In this document: piece after piece, positions 55,215-64,000 of the stretch | Numbering within the stretch: position 1 is the first letter of the stretch | Layout: every line of letters begins with the position of its first letter | From: an uncultured Blautia sp. | GTDB taxonomy: Bacteria > Bacillota > Clostridia > Lachnospirales > Lachnospiraceae | Reading direction: 5' to 3' | Assembly: GCA_945864225.1 (NCBI GenBank) | Contig: CAMBAL010000001.1 | Coordinates: 1 to 64,000 of the forward strand | Length of the DNA stretch: 64,000 nucleotides | Notes under the pieces: model-generated | Databases searched by the model: none | Told to the model about the DNA's origin: nothing | What the model saw: the letters and a program-made list of their open reading frames with translations, nothing else | Position numbers and translations under genes: made by a program

Positions 55215-56465
55215 GTGACAAATTTCCAGAAGGCATGCTGTGTGATATTAAGTCTGTGTTTTTTTGCTGTGATGGCACTGGCGCCGGAGCCTTTTTATCT
55301 GAAAGAGAATCTGTACAGACAGTTTCCCCTGTATTGCTTTCTGGAAAGAAACGCGGTGCAGGCGCGAAAGAGAGAAGATCCGGAAACCGGTGAAAAAATC
55401 ATTGCGGCAAATTCGGAATATATAGCTGGACAGGTCCTGAATGAAAATAACAAAAACGAGCAGAGAATTCTGGAAGAAGACAGTCAACAGGAAGGAACGG
55501 ATTTGGAAAGTGAAAGAAAAGTAACAGAAAAAACAGATGCAGAAATTGAACCAGATATTTCGGAAGAAGCAGAACAGGAACCGGAAACAGGTATTTCAGA
55601 AGAAACAGATCTGGAAAGCGGAACGGTAGTTCCGGGAAATACAGATTCGGTATCCGAAGAATCCAGTCCTCATCCGGAGGTGGATCTTTCTCCGGAGTCT
55701 TTGGCAGATTATGATTACCTTTTGGGGCAGTTTTTTATCCTGGACTCCAATACTGCCACCAGTCCGGAGCAGCTGAACGCCGCGCGGTTTCTCGAGGAAG
55801 ATCTGACGATCGATAAAAATGCGTTACAGCCTCAGATCCTGATCTACCACAGTCACAGTCAGGAAACCTTTGCGGATTCCAGAGAGGGTGTTCCGGAGGA
55901 TACCATTGTAGGTGTGGGAACCTGCCTTTCCAATATTCTTACAGAAAAATACGGCTACAATGTGATTCATGTTACGGAAACTTTTGATATCATAGACGGG
56001 GAAGTCGACAGGAGCCGTGCTTATGATTTTGCCCGGGAGTATGTGGAACAGGTGCTGGCGGAAAATCCATCGATAGAGGTAGTGATCGATCTGCACAGGG
56101 ACGGTGTTCCGGATGACCGGCATCTGGTTACAGAAATCAATGGAAAAGATACAGCCCAGATTATGTTTTATAATGGATTGAGTTATACAGTGAACAATGG
56201 CCCTGTAGAATACCTGCCCAATCCATATATACAGGATAATCTGGCTTTTTCTTTTCAGCTGGAATATCAGTCTGCCATGTATTATCCGGATTTTTACAGA
56301 GGAATTTATCTGGCCGGACTTCGGTATAATCTCCATCTTCTTCCAAAAACTCTTCTTCTGGAAGCAGGTGCACAGAACAATACCATTCAGGAAGTAAAAA
56401 ACGCAATGGAGCCTTTTGCTGATATTCTCAATAAAGTTCTTTGCGGAACCGGTGAAATTTGGTAA
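55215..56465 (+). CDS. spoIIP: Stage II sporulation protein P
   Basis: This 416-residue cell-wall hydrolase acts with SpoIID and SpoIIM to thin septal peptidoglycan during engulfment. It has one N-terminal helix (about 6-24) and an acidic spacer with imperfect repeats ([20 protein letters not shown] in parts, about 100-150). The catalytic domain starts near 200 with [12 protein letters not shown] and [12 protein letters not shown], holding the zinc-binding His and Glu residues. The start is GTG 55215 after AAAGAGGTG. It lies in the conserved gpr-spoIIP-lepA order. Confidence 0.95.
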   Translation: MTNFQKACCVILSLCFFAVMALAPEPFYLKENLYRQFPLYCFLERNAVQARKREDPETGEKIIAANSEYIAGQVLNENNKNEQRILEEDSQQEGTDLESERKVTEKTDAEIEPDISEEAEQEPETGISEETDLESGTVVPGNTDSVSEESSPHPEVDLSPESLADYDYLLGQFFILDSNTATSPEQLNAARFLEEDLTIDKNALQPQILIYHSHSQETFADSREGVPEDTIVGVGTCLSNILTEKYGYNVIHVTETFDIIDGEVDRSRAYDFAREYVEQVLAENPSIEVVIDLHRDGVPDDRHLVTEINGKDTAQIMFYNGLSYTVNNGPVEYLPNPYIQDNLAFSFQLEYQSAMYYPDFYRGIYLAGLRYNLHLLPKTLLLEAGAQNNTIQEVKNAMEPFADILNKVLCGTGEIW

Positions 56466-56644
56466 AATATCACAAAAATATCACAAACATGAGTTCGGTT
56501 AGCATAAAGCCGATGACAAATCCAGCGGGTTTATGCTATAATAGCGTTCTAGTATACCGAATAACAGACAAGTCAGATGTATCAGCTATTTCACTTACGA
56601 TGTGCTGGTACATGGATGGAAAAAATAAGAGGAGGAAGGTCTTA

Positions 56645-58453
56645 ATGACAGACCAGAGTAAGATTCGTAATTTTTGTATTATTGCACATATTGATCATGG
56701 GAAATCTACCCTTGCAGACAGAATTATTGAAATGACAGGACTTCTGACAGAGCGCGAGATGCAGGCACAGGTTCTGGATAATATGGATCTGGAGCGTGAG
56801 CGCGGCATTACGATCAAATCCCAGGCTGTGCGCATTGTTTATAAAGCAAAAGACGGGGAGGAATATATTTTTAATCTCATCGACACACCGGGGCATGTGG
56901 ATTTTAACTATGAGGTTTCCAGAAGCCTTGCAGCCTGTGATGGTGCAGTTCTGGTAGTAGATGCTGCACAGGGAATTGAGGCCCAGACCCTTGCCAATGT
57001 TTATATGGCTTTGGATCATGATCTGGATGTGATTCCGGTAATCAATAAGATCGATCTGCCGAGTGCAGATCCGGAGAGGGTCATTAATGAAATTGAGGAT
57101 GTCATTGGACTGGAAGCACAGGATGCTCCCCGTATTTCTGCCAAGACAGGACTGAACGTGGAAGATGTTCTGGAAGAAATCGTGGCCAAAATTCCTGCGC
57201 CCTCAGGAGATGCGGATGCGCCTCTGAAGGCTCTGATTTTTGACTCTGTATATGATCCTTATAAGGGAGTTATTGTGTTCTGCCGTCTGATGGATGGCCG
57301 TGTAAAAAAAGGAACACCGATTCGTATGATGGCTACCGGATTTAAGGCAGAGGTTGTGGAAGTCGGATATTTTGGTGCAGGTCAGTTTATTCCCTGTGAA
57401 GAACTGACAGCGGGCATGGTTGGGTATATTACGGCAAGTATCAAGAATGTGAGAGATACCCGCGTGGGTGATACAGTTACAGATGATTCCAATCCCTGTG
57501 CAGAGGCACTTCCCGGTTACAAAAAAGTGAATCCCATGGTTTACTGCGGACTGTATCCGGCTGATGGGGCGAAATACGGCGATCTACGCGACGCATTGGA
57601 GAAGCTGCAGCTGAATGATGCCTCTCTGTTTTATGAGCCGGAGACTTCCGTTGCGCTGGGATTTGGTTTCCGCTGCGGTTTCCTTGGACTTCTTCATCTG
57701 GAGATTATCCAGGAACGTCTGGAGCGGGAGTACAACCTTGATCTGGTAACTACCGCACCGAGTGTTATTTATAAAGTGCATAAGACGAACGGAGAAGTGA
57801 TCGATCTGACAAATCCGACGAACCTTCCGGATCCGTCGGAAATTGAATATATGGAAGAGCCGATGGTCAATGCGGAGATTATGGTTACGACAGAGTTTAT
57901 CGGCGCGATCATGGATCTCTGCCAGGAGCGCAGAGGTCAGTACGGCGGTATGGATTATATGGAAGAGACGAGAGCTCTCCTGAAATACAAGCTGCCTTTG
58001 AATGAGATTATTTATGACTTTTTTGATGCACTGAAATCCCGTTCCAGAGGATATGCATCTCTGGATTATGAATTATGCGGATATGAACGCAGTGAACTGG
58101 TGAAACTGGATATTCTGGTGAACAGAGAAGAAGTGGATGCTCTGTCCTTTATCGTACATGCGGATACTGCCTATGAGAGAGGCCGCAAAATGTGTGAAAA
58201 ACTGAAAGAGGAAATTCCGCGCCAGCTGTTTGAGATTCCGATTCAGGCAGCGATCGGCAGCAAGATTATCGCCAGAGAAACGGTTAAGGCCATGCGTAAA
58301 GATGTTCTTGCCAAATGTTATGGCGGTGATATTACCCGTAAGAAGAAACTTCTGGAGAAACAGAAGGAAGGTAAGAAACGAATGCGTCAGGTAGGAAATG
58401 TGGAAATTCCGCAGAAAGCCTTTATGAGTGTGCTGAAGCTGGATGACAAATAA
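56645..58453 (+). CDS. lepA: Elongation factor 4
   Basis: This 602-residue ribosomal GTPase back-translocates stalled ribosomes. GTPase motifs are [27 protein letters not shown] and NKIDLPSAD. The C-terminal LepA-specific domain ends with [20 protein letters not shown]. The ORF is open 62 residues upstream, but AGGAGGAAGG lies just before ATG 56645, which gives the canonical length. Confidence 0.98.
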   Translation: MTDQSKIRNFCIIAHIDHGKSTLADRIIEMTGLLTEREMQAQVLDNMDLERERGITIKSQAVRIVYKAKDGEEYIFNLIDTPGHVDFNYEVSRSLAACDGAVLVVDAAQGIEAQTLANVYMALDHDLDVIPVINKIDLPSADPERVINEIEDVIGLEAQDAPRISAKTGLNVEDVLEEIVAKIPAPSGDADAPLKALIFDSVYDPYKGVIVFCRLMDGRVKKGTPIRMMATGFKAEVVEVGYFGAGQFIPCEELTAGMVGYITASIKNVRDTRVGDTVTDDSNPCAEALPGYKKVNPMVYCGLYPADGAKYGDLRDALEKLQLNDASLFYEPETSVALGFGFRCGFLGLLHLEIIQERLEREYNLDLVTTAPSVIYKVHKTNGEVIDLTNPTNLPDPSEIEYMEEPMVNAEIMVTTEFIGAIMDLCQERRGQYGGMDYMEETRALLKYKLPLNEIIYDFFDALKSRSRGYASLDYELCGYERSELVKLDILVNREEVDALSFIVHADTAYERGRKMCEKLKEEIPRQLFEIPIQAAIGSKIIARETVKAMRKDVLAKCYGGDITRKKKLLEKQKEGKKRMRQVGNVEIPQKAFMSVLKLDDK

Positions 58454-58463
58454 GGAGCTGATC

Positions 58464-58694
58464 ATGAACAGGAGATATGTCAGAAAATGTCTGCTGGCTG
58501 CGGTTCTTTTGTCATGCAGTCTGTTTTCCGGCTGTGGGTGCGCAAAAGAAAAGGATCCGGAAAGCCAGCAGGTGATGGAGATTACGATCACGCCGGAGCC
58601 CACCCCTACCCCGGATCCAATGGAAATCAATCCCGATGCAGTGGTGACAAATGGAAATATGACCATGGTAAATGAATATCTGGCGGGAGAGTAA
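58464..58694 (+). CDS. Small predicted lipoprotein
   Basis: This 76-residue protein has a basic N terminus, a hydrophobic stretch and LFSGC with lipobox Cys24. A short Glu/Thr/Pro tail follows (TITPEPTPTPDPMEINPD). Function is unknown. It starts at ATG 58464 after AAGGAG, 10 bases after the lepA stop, and ends five bases before hemW, so it is cotranscribed. Confidence 0.75.
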   Translation: MNRRYVRKCLLAAVLLSCSLFSGCGCAKEKDPESQQVMEITITPEPTPTPDPMEINPDAVVTNGNMTMVNEYLAGE

Positions 58695-58698
58695 ACAA

Positions 58699-59853
58699 AT
58701 GCCGAAATCAGCTTGTGCAGAGCGGGAGAAGTGCGTACCTCTGGAACTTTACGTGCATATCCCGTTCTGTGTGAAAAAATGTGATTATTGTGATTTTTTA
58801 TCAGGTCCTGCAGGAACAGAACGCCGCAGAGAATATGTGCAGGCTCTTCTGAAAGAAATTCAGGGGGTGCCTCCGGCAGAAGGGTACGAAGTGATATCTG
58901 TATTTTTCGGCGGAGGTACGCCATCTTTGCTCGAGGCAGAACAGATCAGAGAACTTCTTTTTTGCCTGAAAAAGAAATTTTTATTTTCCCCGGATGCCGA
59001 GATTACCATAGAGGCAAATCCGGGGACTTTAACGAAAGAAAAACTGGAAATCTACCGAAACGCAGGAATCAACCGGCTGAGTCTGGGACTGCAGTCGGCG
59101 GATAACCGGGAACTTCGGGAGCTTGGCAGGATCCACACCTATGAGGAATTCCTGGAAAGCTTTTTTCTTGCAAGGAAAGCAGGTTTTGACAATATTAATG
59201 TGGATCTGATGTTTGCTGTTCCGAAGCAGACCTGTGAGGGATGGGAACACACGCTCAGGACTGTGGCAGAACTGAAACCGGAACATATATCGGCTTACAG
59301 TCTGATTATTGAAGAAGGGACTCCTTTTTCTGAGAGAGACCTGAATCTGCCGGATGAAGAGACGGAGTACCGGATGTATGAAGATACGGCGAAAATTTTG
59401 GGCCAATATGGATATCATCAGTACGAAATCTCCAATTACGCAGAACCCGGGCGGGAATGCCGTCATAATACCGGTTACTGGAGACGGACGGAATATCTCG
59501 GACTGGGACTTGGTGCATCGTCTCTTTACCAGGATGTGCGTTTTTCCAATACTTCAGATATGGAGGAATACCTGCGTGAAGACAGTTGTCCGGACAAAAT
59601 CCGAAGAGAACTCCATCGTCTGACAGAGAAAGAAAAAATGGAGGAATTCATGTTCCTGGGACTTCGGATGACAGAAGGAATCCGGGCAGAGGATTTTGCC
59701 GGGTGTTTCGGCATATCTCTGGATGAGGTGTATGGAGAGATTCTGAGAAAATATGAGTCCGGAGGATTTCTGGAACAACAAGACGGATTCTGGCGTTTTA
59801 CCCGCAGTGGAATCCATGTGAGCAATACGATACTGGCAGAATTTTTGTTTTGA
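58699..59853 (+). CDS. hemW: Radical SAM heme chaperone HemW
   Basis: This 384-residue protein binds heme and an iron-sulfur cluster; it was long named coproporphyrinogen oxidase-like HemN. The cluster motif is [14 protein letters not shown] (CxxxCxxC with Tyr) near residue 20. [16 protein letters not shown] and [18 protein letters not shown] are typical. The ORF opens earlier, but GGGAGA lies nine bases before ATG 58699. uvrA follows after 18 bases. Confidence 0.95.
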   Translation: MPKSACAEREKCVPLELYVHIPFCVKKCDYCDFLSGPAGTERRREYVQALLKEIQGVPPAEGYEVISVFFGGGTPSLLEAEQIRELLFCLKKKFLFSPDAEITIEANPGTLTKEKLEIYRNAGINRLSLGLQSADNRELRELGRIHTYEEFLESFFLARKAGFDNINVDLMFAVPKQTCEGWEHTLRTVAELKPEHISAYSLIIEEGTPFSERDLNLPDEETEYRMYEDTAKILGQYGYHQYEISNYAEPGRECRHNTGYWRRTEYLGLGLGASSLYQDVRFSNTSDMEEYLREDSCPDKIRRELHRLTEKEKMEEFMFLGLRMTEGIRAEDFAGCFGISLDEVYGEILRKYESGGFLEQQDGFWRFTRSGIHVSNTILAEFLF

Positions 59854-59871
59854 ATAAATATGGAGGCACAA

Positions 59872-62718
59872 ATGGCTGCAAATACAACAGGTAAAAATTT
59901 TATCAAAATACGCGGTGCGAATGTGAATAATCTGAAAAATTTAAGTGTGGATATTCCAAGAAACCAGTTTGTTGTACTGACAGGTGTGAGTGGTTCAGGA
60001 AAATCTTCGCTTGCTTTTGATACCATTTATGCAGAAGGACAGAGACGCTATATGGAGTCACTGTCTTCCTATGCGAGACAGTTTCTGGGACAGATGGAAA
60101 AACCGGATGTGGATCTTATCGAGGGTCTGCCGCCTGCAATTTCCATCGATCAGAAGTCTACCAACCGAAACCCTCGTTCTACTGTGGGAACGGTGACCGA
60201 AATTTATGATTATTTCCGTCTTCTTTATGCCAGAGTGGGAATTCCCCATTGCCCCAAATGCGGAAGAGAGATTCGCAAGCAGACGGTGGATCAGATGGTG
60301 GATTCCATTATGGCATTTCCGGAACGCACCAGAATCCAGCTTCTGGCTCCGGTTGTCCGGGGGCGCAAGGGAACTCATGCGAAGCTTCTGGAACAGGCCA
60401 AGAAAAGCGGCTATGTCCGTGTACAGATTGACGGAAGCCTGTATGAGCTGTCGGAAGAAATTTCTCTGGACAAAAATCTGAAGCATAATATTGAGATCGT
60501 GGTAGATCGTCTTGTAGTAAAACCGGGGATTGAAAAACGTCTGTCAGATTCCATTGAGACGGTCATGAATCTGGCCGATGGACTTCTGATGGTGGATACC
60601 ATGGATGGAAATATTCATAATTACAGCCAGAGCTTTGCGTGTCCGGACTGTGAGATCAGTATTCCTGAGATTGAACCGAGAAGCTTTTCCTTTAATAATC
60701 CGTTTGGTGCCTGTCCGGCCTGTCTGGGTCTGGGATACAAAATGGAATTTGATCCGGATCTGATGATCCCGGACAAGTCTCTGAGTATTTCAGAAGGAGC
60801 AATCCGGGTGACAGGATGGCAGTCCTGTACAGATAAGGGAAGTTTTACAAGAGCGATTCTGGACGCTCTTTCCCGGGAATACCAGTTCAGTCTGGATACT
60901 CCGTTTCAGGAGTATCCGCAGGAAATTCAGGATATGCTGATTTACGGCACCAACGGACACTCAGTCAAGGTGCATTATAAAGGACAGCGCGGTGAAGGCA
61001 TTTACGATGTGGCGTTTCCGGGACTGATCAAAAATGTGGAGCAGCGATACCGTGAAACCGGTTCAGATACGATGAAACAAGAATATGAGACTTTTATGCG
61101 GATTACTCCCTGCAAGGAATGCAAGGGGCAGCGTCTGAAAAAAGAAGCTCTTGCAGTAACGGTAGGAGAGAAGAATATTTATGAAGTCACCAATCTTTCC
61201 ATCGAAAATCTGAAAAAGTTTATGGAAGAACTGAAGCTGACTCCTCAGCAGGAACTGATCGGGAAACAGATCCTCAAAGAAATCAGGCAGAGAGTAGGTT
61301 TCCTTTCGGAAGTGGGACTGGATTATCTTTCTCTTGGACGTGCAACGGCCACTCTGTCCGGAGGTGAGGCACAGCGTATCCGTCTGGCAACGCAGATTGG
61401 TTCCGGACTGGTGGGAGTTGCCTATATCCTGGACGAGCCGAGTATTGGTCTGCATCAGAGAGATAATGACAAACTGCTTGGGGCTCTGATGCGTCTGCGT
61501 GACCTGGGCAACAGTCTGATCGTGGTGGAACATGACGAAGATACCATAAGGGCAGCAGACTGTGTGGTGGATATCGGACCGAGGGCCGGCATGCATGGCG
61601 GGGAACTGGTGGAAATCGGAACAGCAGAGGATCTGATGAAAAATCCGGATTCCCTTACCGGAGCTTATCTCAGCGGCAAAATAAAAATTCCTGTGCCTGC
61701 AGAACGAAAGAAGCCGACGGGCTTTCTGCGGATCAGAGGTGCTGCGGAAAATAACCTGAAAAATATCAATGTGGACATTCCTCTTGGAGTGCTGACCTGT
61801 GTAACTGGTGTTTCAGGTTCCGGCAAAAGTTCTCTGGTGAATGAGATTCTCTATAAACGGCTTGCAAGGGATCTGAACCGTGCGCGGACGATTCCGGGCA
61901 AACATAAGGATATTCTGGGAGAAGAACAGCTGGATAAGGTGATCAATATTGACCAGTCCCCGATCGGGCGGACTCCAAGATCCAATCCGGCAACGTACAC
62001 CGGCGTATTTGACCAGATCCGTGATCTGTTTGCCGCAACCGCGGATGCCAAGGCAAAAGGCTACAAAAAAGGACGTTTCAGCTTTAATGTAAAAGGCGGC
62101 CGGTGTGAAGCCTGTTCCGGAGACGGAATTATTAAAATCGAAATGCATTTTCTGTCGGATGTGTATGTTCCCTGTGAAGTATGTAAAGGAAAACGATACA
62201 ACAGGGAAACCCTGGCTGTCAAATATAAGGATAAGAGTATTTATGATGTTCTGAATATGACGGTGGAAGAAGCAATGACATTTTTTGAAAATGTCCCTTC
62301 TATTCGGAGAAAGATTGAGACTCTGTATGATGTGGGGCTTTCCTATATCAAACTGGGCCAGCCGTCTACGGAACTTTCCGGAGGTGAGGCACAGCGTATC
62401 AAACTAGCCACAGAACTGAGCAAGAGAAGCACAGGCCGTACGATCTATATTCTGGATGAGCCGACAACGGGACTTCATTTTGCAGATGTGCATAAGCTGG
62501 TAGATATTCTGAAACGCCTGACAGAAGGCGGAAATACGGTCGTAGTGATTGAACATAATCTGGATGTGATCAAAACGGCAGATTATATCATTGATATCGG
62601 ACCCGAAGGCGGAGACAGAGGCGGTACCGTTATTGCCAGCGGAACTCCGGAAGAAGTGGCAGCCAATCCAGTTTCCTATACAGGAAAATACGTGGCGAAA
62701 TATCTGGACAATAAATAA
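59872..62718 (+). CDS. uvrA: Excinuclease ABC subunit A
   Basis: This 948-residue ATPase finds DNA damage and loads UvrB in nucleotide excision repair. It has two ABC ATPase halves: Walker [15 protein letters not shown] near 30 and [15 protein letters not shown] near 640, signature LSGGEAQRI twice, and Walker [11 protein letters not shown] and [10 protein letters not shown]. Zinc-finger Cys pairs are in CPDC...CPACLGLG and CEACSGDG...[13 protein letters not shown] precedes ATG 59872; ATG 59860 is less likely. Confidence 0.98.
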   Translation: MAANTTGKNFIKIRGANVNNLKNLSVDIPRNQFVVLTGVSGSGKSSLAFDTIYAEGQRRYMESLSSYARQFLGQMEKPDVDLIEGLPPAISIDQKSTNRNPRSTVGTVTEIYDYFRLLYARVGIPHCPKCGREIRKQTVDQMVDSIMAFPERTRIQLLAPVVRGRKGTHAKLLEQAKKSGYVRVQIDGSLYELSEEISLDKNLKHNIEIVVDRLVVKPGIEKRLSDSIETVMNLADGLLMVDTMDGNIHNYSQSFACPDCEISIPEIEPRSFSFNNPFGACPACLGLGYKMEFDPDLMIPDKSLSISEGAIRVTGWQSCTDKGSFTRAILDALSREYQFSLDTPFQEYPQEIQDMLIYGTNGHSVKVHYKGQRGEGIYDVAFPGLIKNVEQRYRETGSDTMKQEYETFMRITPCKECKGQRLKKEALAVTVGEKNIYEVTNLSIENLKKFMEELKLTPQQELIGKQILKEIRQRVGFLSEVGLDYLSLGRATATLSGGEAQRIRLATQIGSGLVGVAYILDEPSIGLHQRDNDKLLGALMRLRDLGNSLIVVEHDEDTIRAADCVVDIGPRAGMHGGELVEIGTAEDLMKNPDSLTGAYLSGKIKIPVPAERKKPTGFLRIRGAAENNLKNINVDIPLGVLTCVTGVSGSGKSSLVNEILYKRLARDLNRARTIPGKHKDILGEEQLDKVINIDQSPIGRTPRSNPATYTGVFDQIRDLFAATADAKAKGYKKGRFSFNVKGGRCEACSGDGIIKIEMHFLSDVYVPCEVCKGKRYNRETLAVKYKDKSIYDVLNMTVEEAMTFFENVPSIRRKIETLYDVGLSYIKLGQPSTELSGGEAQRIKLATELSKRSTGRTIYILDEPTTGLHFADVHKLVDILKRLTEGGNTVVVIEHNLDVIKTADYIIDIGPEGGDRGGTVIASGTPEEVAANPVSYTGKYVAKYLDNK

Positions 62719-62772
62719 GAAGATTACATGCTGTTGTGAATGGCTGAACAGCAGTGACAGTAACGACGACAC

Positions 62773-62798
62773 GAAAAGTTCACGATAAAAAACTTTTC
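62773..62798 (+). terminator. Weak terminator after uvrA
   Basis: GAAAAGTT and AACTTTTC pair over 8 bases around a 10-base loop, followed by ATTTG. It has few T's, so read-through to the mreB-type gene is possible. ACAGTT/AACTGT follows just before that gene. Confidence 0.4.
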
Positions 62799-62848
62799 AT
62801 TTGAAACACAGTTGTTTATAATAACTGTGATAGGAAAGGGGGATTCCT

Positions 62849-63838
62849 GTGCCTGCAAGTGATATTGGAATTGATCTTGGAACCAGAAACAGTCTGGTAT
62901 ATTCTACAGGGAAGGGACTGATACTGAATGAGCCTTCCATTGTTGTTTATGATAAAGATACCGAAAAAATTCGAGCCATAGGAGAGGAAGCCCGCCAAAT
63001 GGCCGGACATCTGACGTCAAATATGGAACTGATCCGTCCGATCCGTCAGGGCGTGATCACAGATTATACTGTTCTGGAAAAGATGCTGAAGTATTTTGTT
63101 TCCAAAGCCCTGGGAAGGAGAGCTTTCCGAAAACCCAGGATTAGTATCTGTGTACCCAGCGGAATTACGGAAATTGAGCGCAAAGCAGTAGAAGAGGCCA
63201 CTTATCAGTCCGGGGCCAGAGAAGTGTATCTGGTGGAAGAGCCGATCGCCGCTGCCATCGGTGCAGGGGTGGATGTGACCAGACCTTACGGCAATCTGGT
63301 GGTGGATATCGGAGCCGGAACAACGGATGTTGCGGTGATCTCCATTGCGGGAGTGGTGGTGTCCGGAACAATCAAGGTGGCCGGAGATGCATTTGATCAG
63401 GCAATTTTGAGTTATGTCCGTCAGAATCACAGTCTGTTTATCGGTGAAGAAGCTGCGGAAAAAATCAAGATTGCCATCGGAACGGCAAGTGAAGAGGCAA
63501 ATCCCAGAACCATGGAAGTGAAGGGAAGAAATATTATGACAGGTCTTCCGAAAGTGGCTGTCATTACTTCTGAAGAAATCCGTGTGGCTCTGAAAGATGC
63601 AACGAATCAGGTGGTGGAGCTGGTTCACAGTGTTCTGGAAAAAACACCGCCGGAACTGGCTGCAGATATTGTAGAGCGTGGCATTGTACTTACCGGAGGC
63701 GGGGCAATGCTTCATGGAATGGATACACTGATCGAACAGCGTACCGGTGTCAATACGCTGACGGTCCAGGATGCCATGAATGTTGTGGCTGTGGGAACCG
63801 GCAAATATGCGGAAGTCATGGCAAAGATGGAAAGCTGA
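62849..63838 (+). CDS. mreB: Rod shape-determining protein, MreB/Mbl type
   Basis: This 329-residue actin-like protein forms membrane filaments that guide cell-wall synthesis. GIDLGTRNSLVYSTGKG (phosphate 1), VVDIGAGTTDVAVIS (phosphate 2) and GIVLTGGGAMLHG (adenosine) are clear. No mreC or mreD follows, so it could be the Mbl or MreBH type. Start GTG 62849, with GAAAGGGGG upstream. Confidence 0.94.
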   Translation: MPASDIGIDLGTRNSLVYSTGKGLILNEPSIVVYDKDTEKIRAIGEEARQMAGHLTSNMELIRPIRQGVITDYTVLEKMLKYFVSKALGRRAFRKPRISICVPSGITEIERKAVEEATYQSGAREVYLVEEPIAAAIGAGVDVTRPYGNLVVDIGAGTTDVAVISIAGVVVSGTIKVAGDAFDQAILSYVRQNHSLFIGEEAAEKIKIAIGTASEEANPRTMEVKGRNIMTGLPKVAVITSEEIRVALKDATNQVVELVHSVLEKTPPELAADIVERGIVLTGGGAMLHGMDTLIEQRTGVNTLTVQDAMNVVAVGTGKYAEVMAKMES

Positions 63839-63840
63839 GA

Positions 63841-63866
63841 AGAATCCTGCAGAGCAGGATTCTTTT
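63841..63866 (+). terminator. Terminator between mreB and recD2
   Basis: AGAATCCTGC and GCAGGATTCT pair over 10 bases around AGA, with TTTT directly after. Confidence 0.85.
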
Positions 63867-63883
63867 ATATACAGGAGGAAAGT

Positions 63884-64000
63884 ATGAGTGAAACAGTAAC
63901 AGGATATATCGACCATATTATTTTCCGAAATGATGACAATGGATATACAGTGTTTGTACTGAAAGACAATCAGGAGAAAGAATTGACCTGTGTGGGCTCT
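63884..64000 (+). CDS. recD2: RecD-like DNA helicase (RecD2), 5' part only
   Basis: Only the first 39 residues are in the window. GYIDHIIFRNDDNGYTVFVL and ELTCVGS match the N-terminal OB-like start of RecD2 (SF1B) helicases, which act in DNA repair and fork maintenance outside RecBCD. ATG 63884 follows AGGAGG. The gene runs off the window end. Confidence 0.85.
   Translation, partial: MSETVTGYIDHIIFRNDDNGYTVFVLKDNQEKELTCVGS

Overview
The window reads as one end of a draft contig from a low-to-mid GC, spore-forming member of the Clostridia, most likely Lachnospiraceae (Blautia-like). The evidence is the gene content: gpr, spoIIP, a glucose PTS with HPr and EI, heterodimeric ABC exporters, many plant-polysaccharide glycosidases, strong AGGAGG ribosome binding sites and A/T-rich sigma-A promoters. 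The assignment is inferred from gene content, not from a marker-gene comparison. The first 46 bases are not genomic: they match the end of an Illumina P7/Nextera i7 adapter plus the Tn5 mosaic end.

Layout. 0.1-3.7 kb: an intact AAA-ATPase/PD-(D/E)XK protein and an FGGY sugar kinase. 4.0-8.3 kb: the general glucose PTS operon (EIICBA, HPr, EI). 8.5-12.0 kb: a second AAA-ATPase with a broken start and a truncated end, a reduced sigma-70-like protein, and a GH51 arabinofuranosidase. 12.2-20.2 kb: MATE exporter, AraC regulator, an asymmetric two-subunit ABC exporter under a MarR repressor, and an EamA transporter. 20.5-25.0 kb: a third, internally deleted AAA-ATPase gene, then a membrane protein, a dolichol-phosphate-mannose-synthase-like glycosyltransferase and a serine hydrolase. 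25.1-28.0 kb: purine riboswitch, guanine deaminase and a purine permease (minus strand). 28.1-36.2 kb: AI-2E type transporter, argG diverging from argCJBD with ArgR-type operators between them, a FeoB-associated small protein and a YdcZ-like transporter.

36.3-64.0 kb is a conserved housekeeping block of Clostridia (comEA ... comEC - holA - rpsT - gpr - spoIIP - lepA - hemW), here split twice. A response regulator, histidine kinase and GerMN lipoprotein lie between comEA and comEC. A 10-kb sugar island lies between comEC and holA: binding protein and two permeases, an orphan alpha/alpha-barrel glycosidase, a GH43 beta-xylosidase, an AraC regulator and a GH4 alpha-galacturonidase with the CHEV motif. 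The block continues with uvrA, an mreB-type gene and the start of recD2, which runs off the window end.

I found no CRISPR array, rRNA, tRNA, insertion sequence or prophage. The less ordinary items are: the sigma-70-like protein lacking region 4; HPr with Lys at position 46; three AAA-ATPase paralogs in successive stages of decay; the membrane protein/glycosyltransferase/hydrolase cassette; the two-component/GerMN insertion in the competence locus; and the pectin/xylan island with an unclassified glycosidase and a non-lipidated binding protein.
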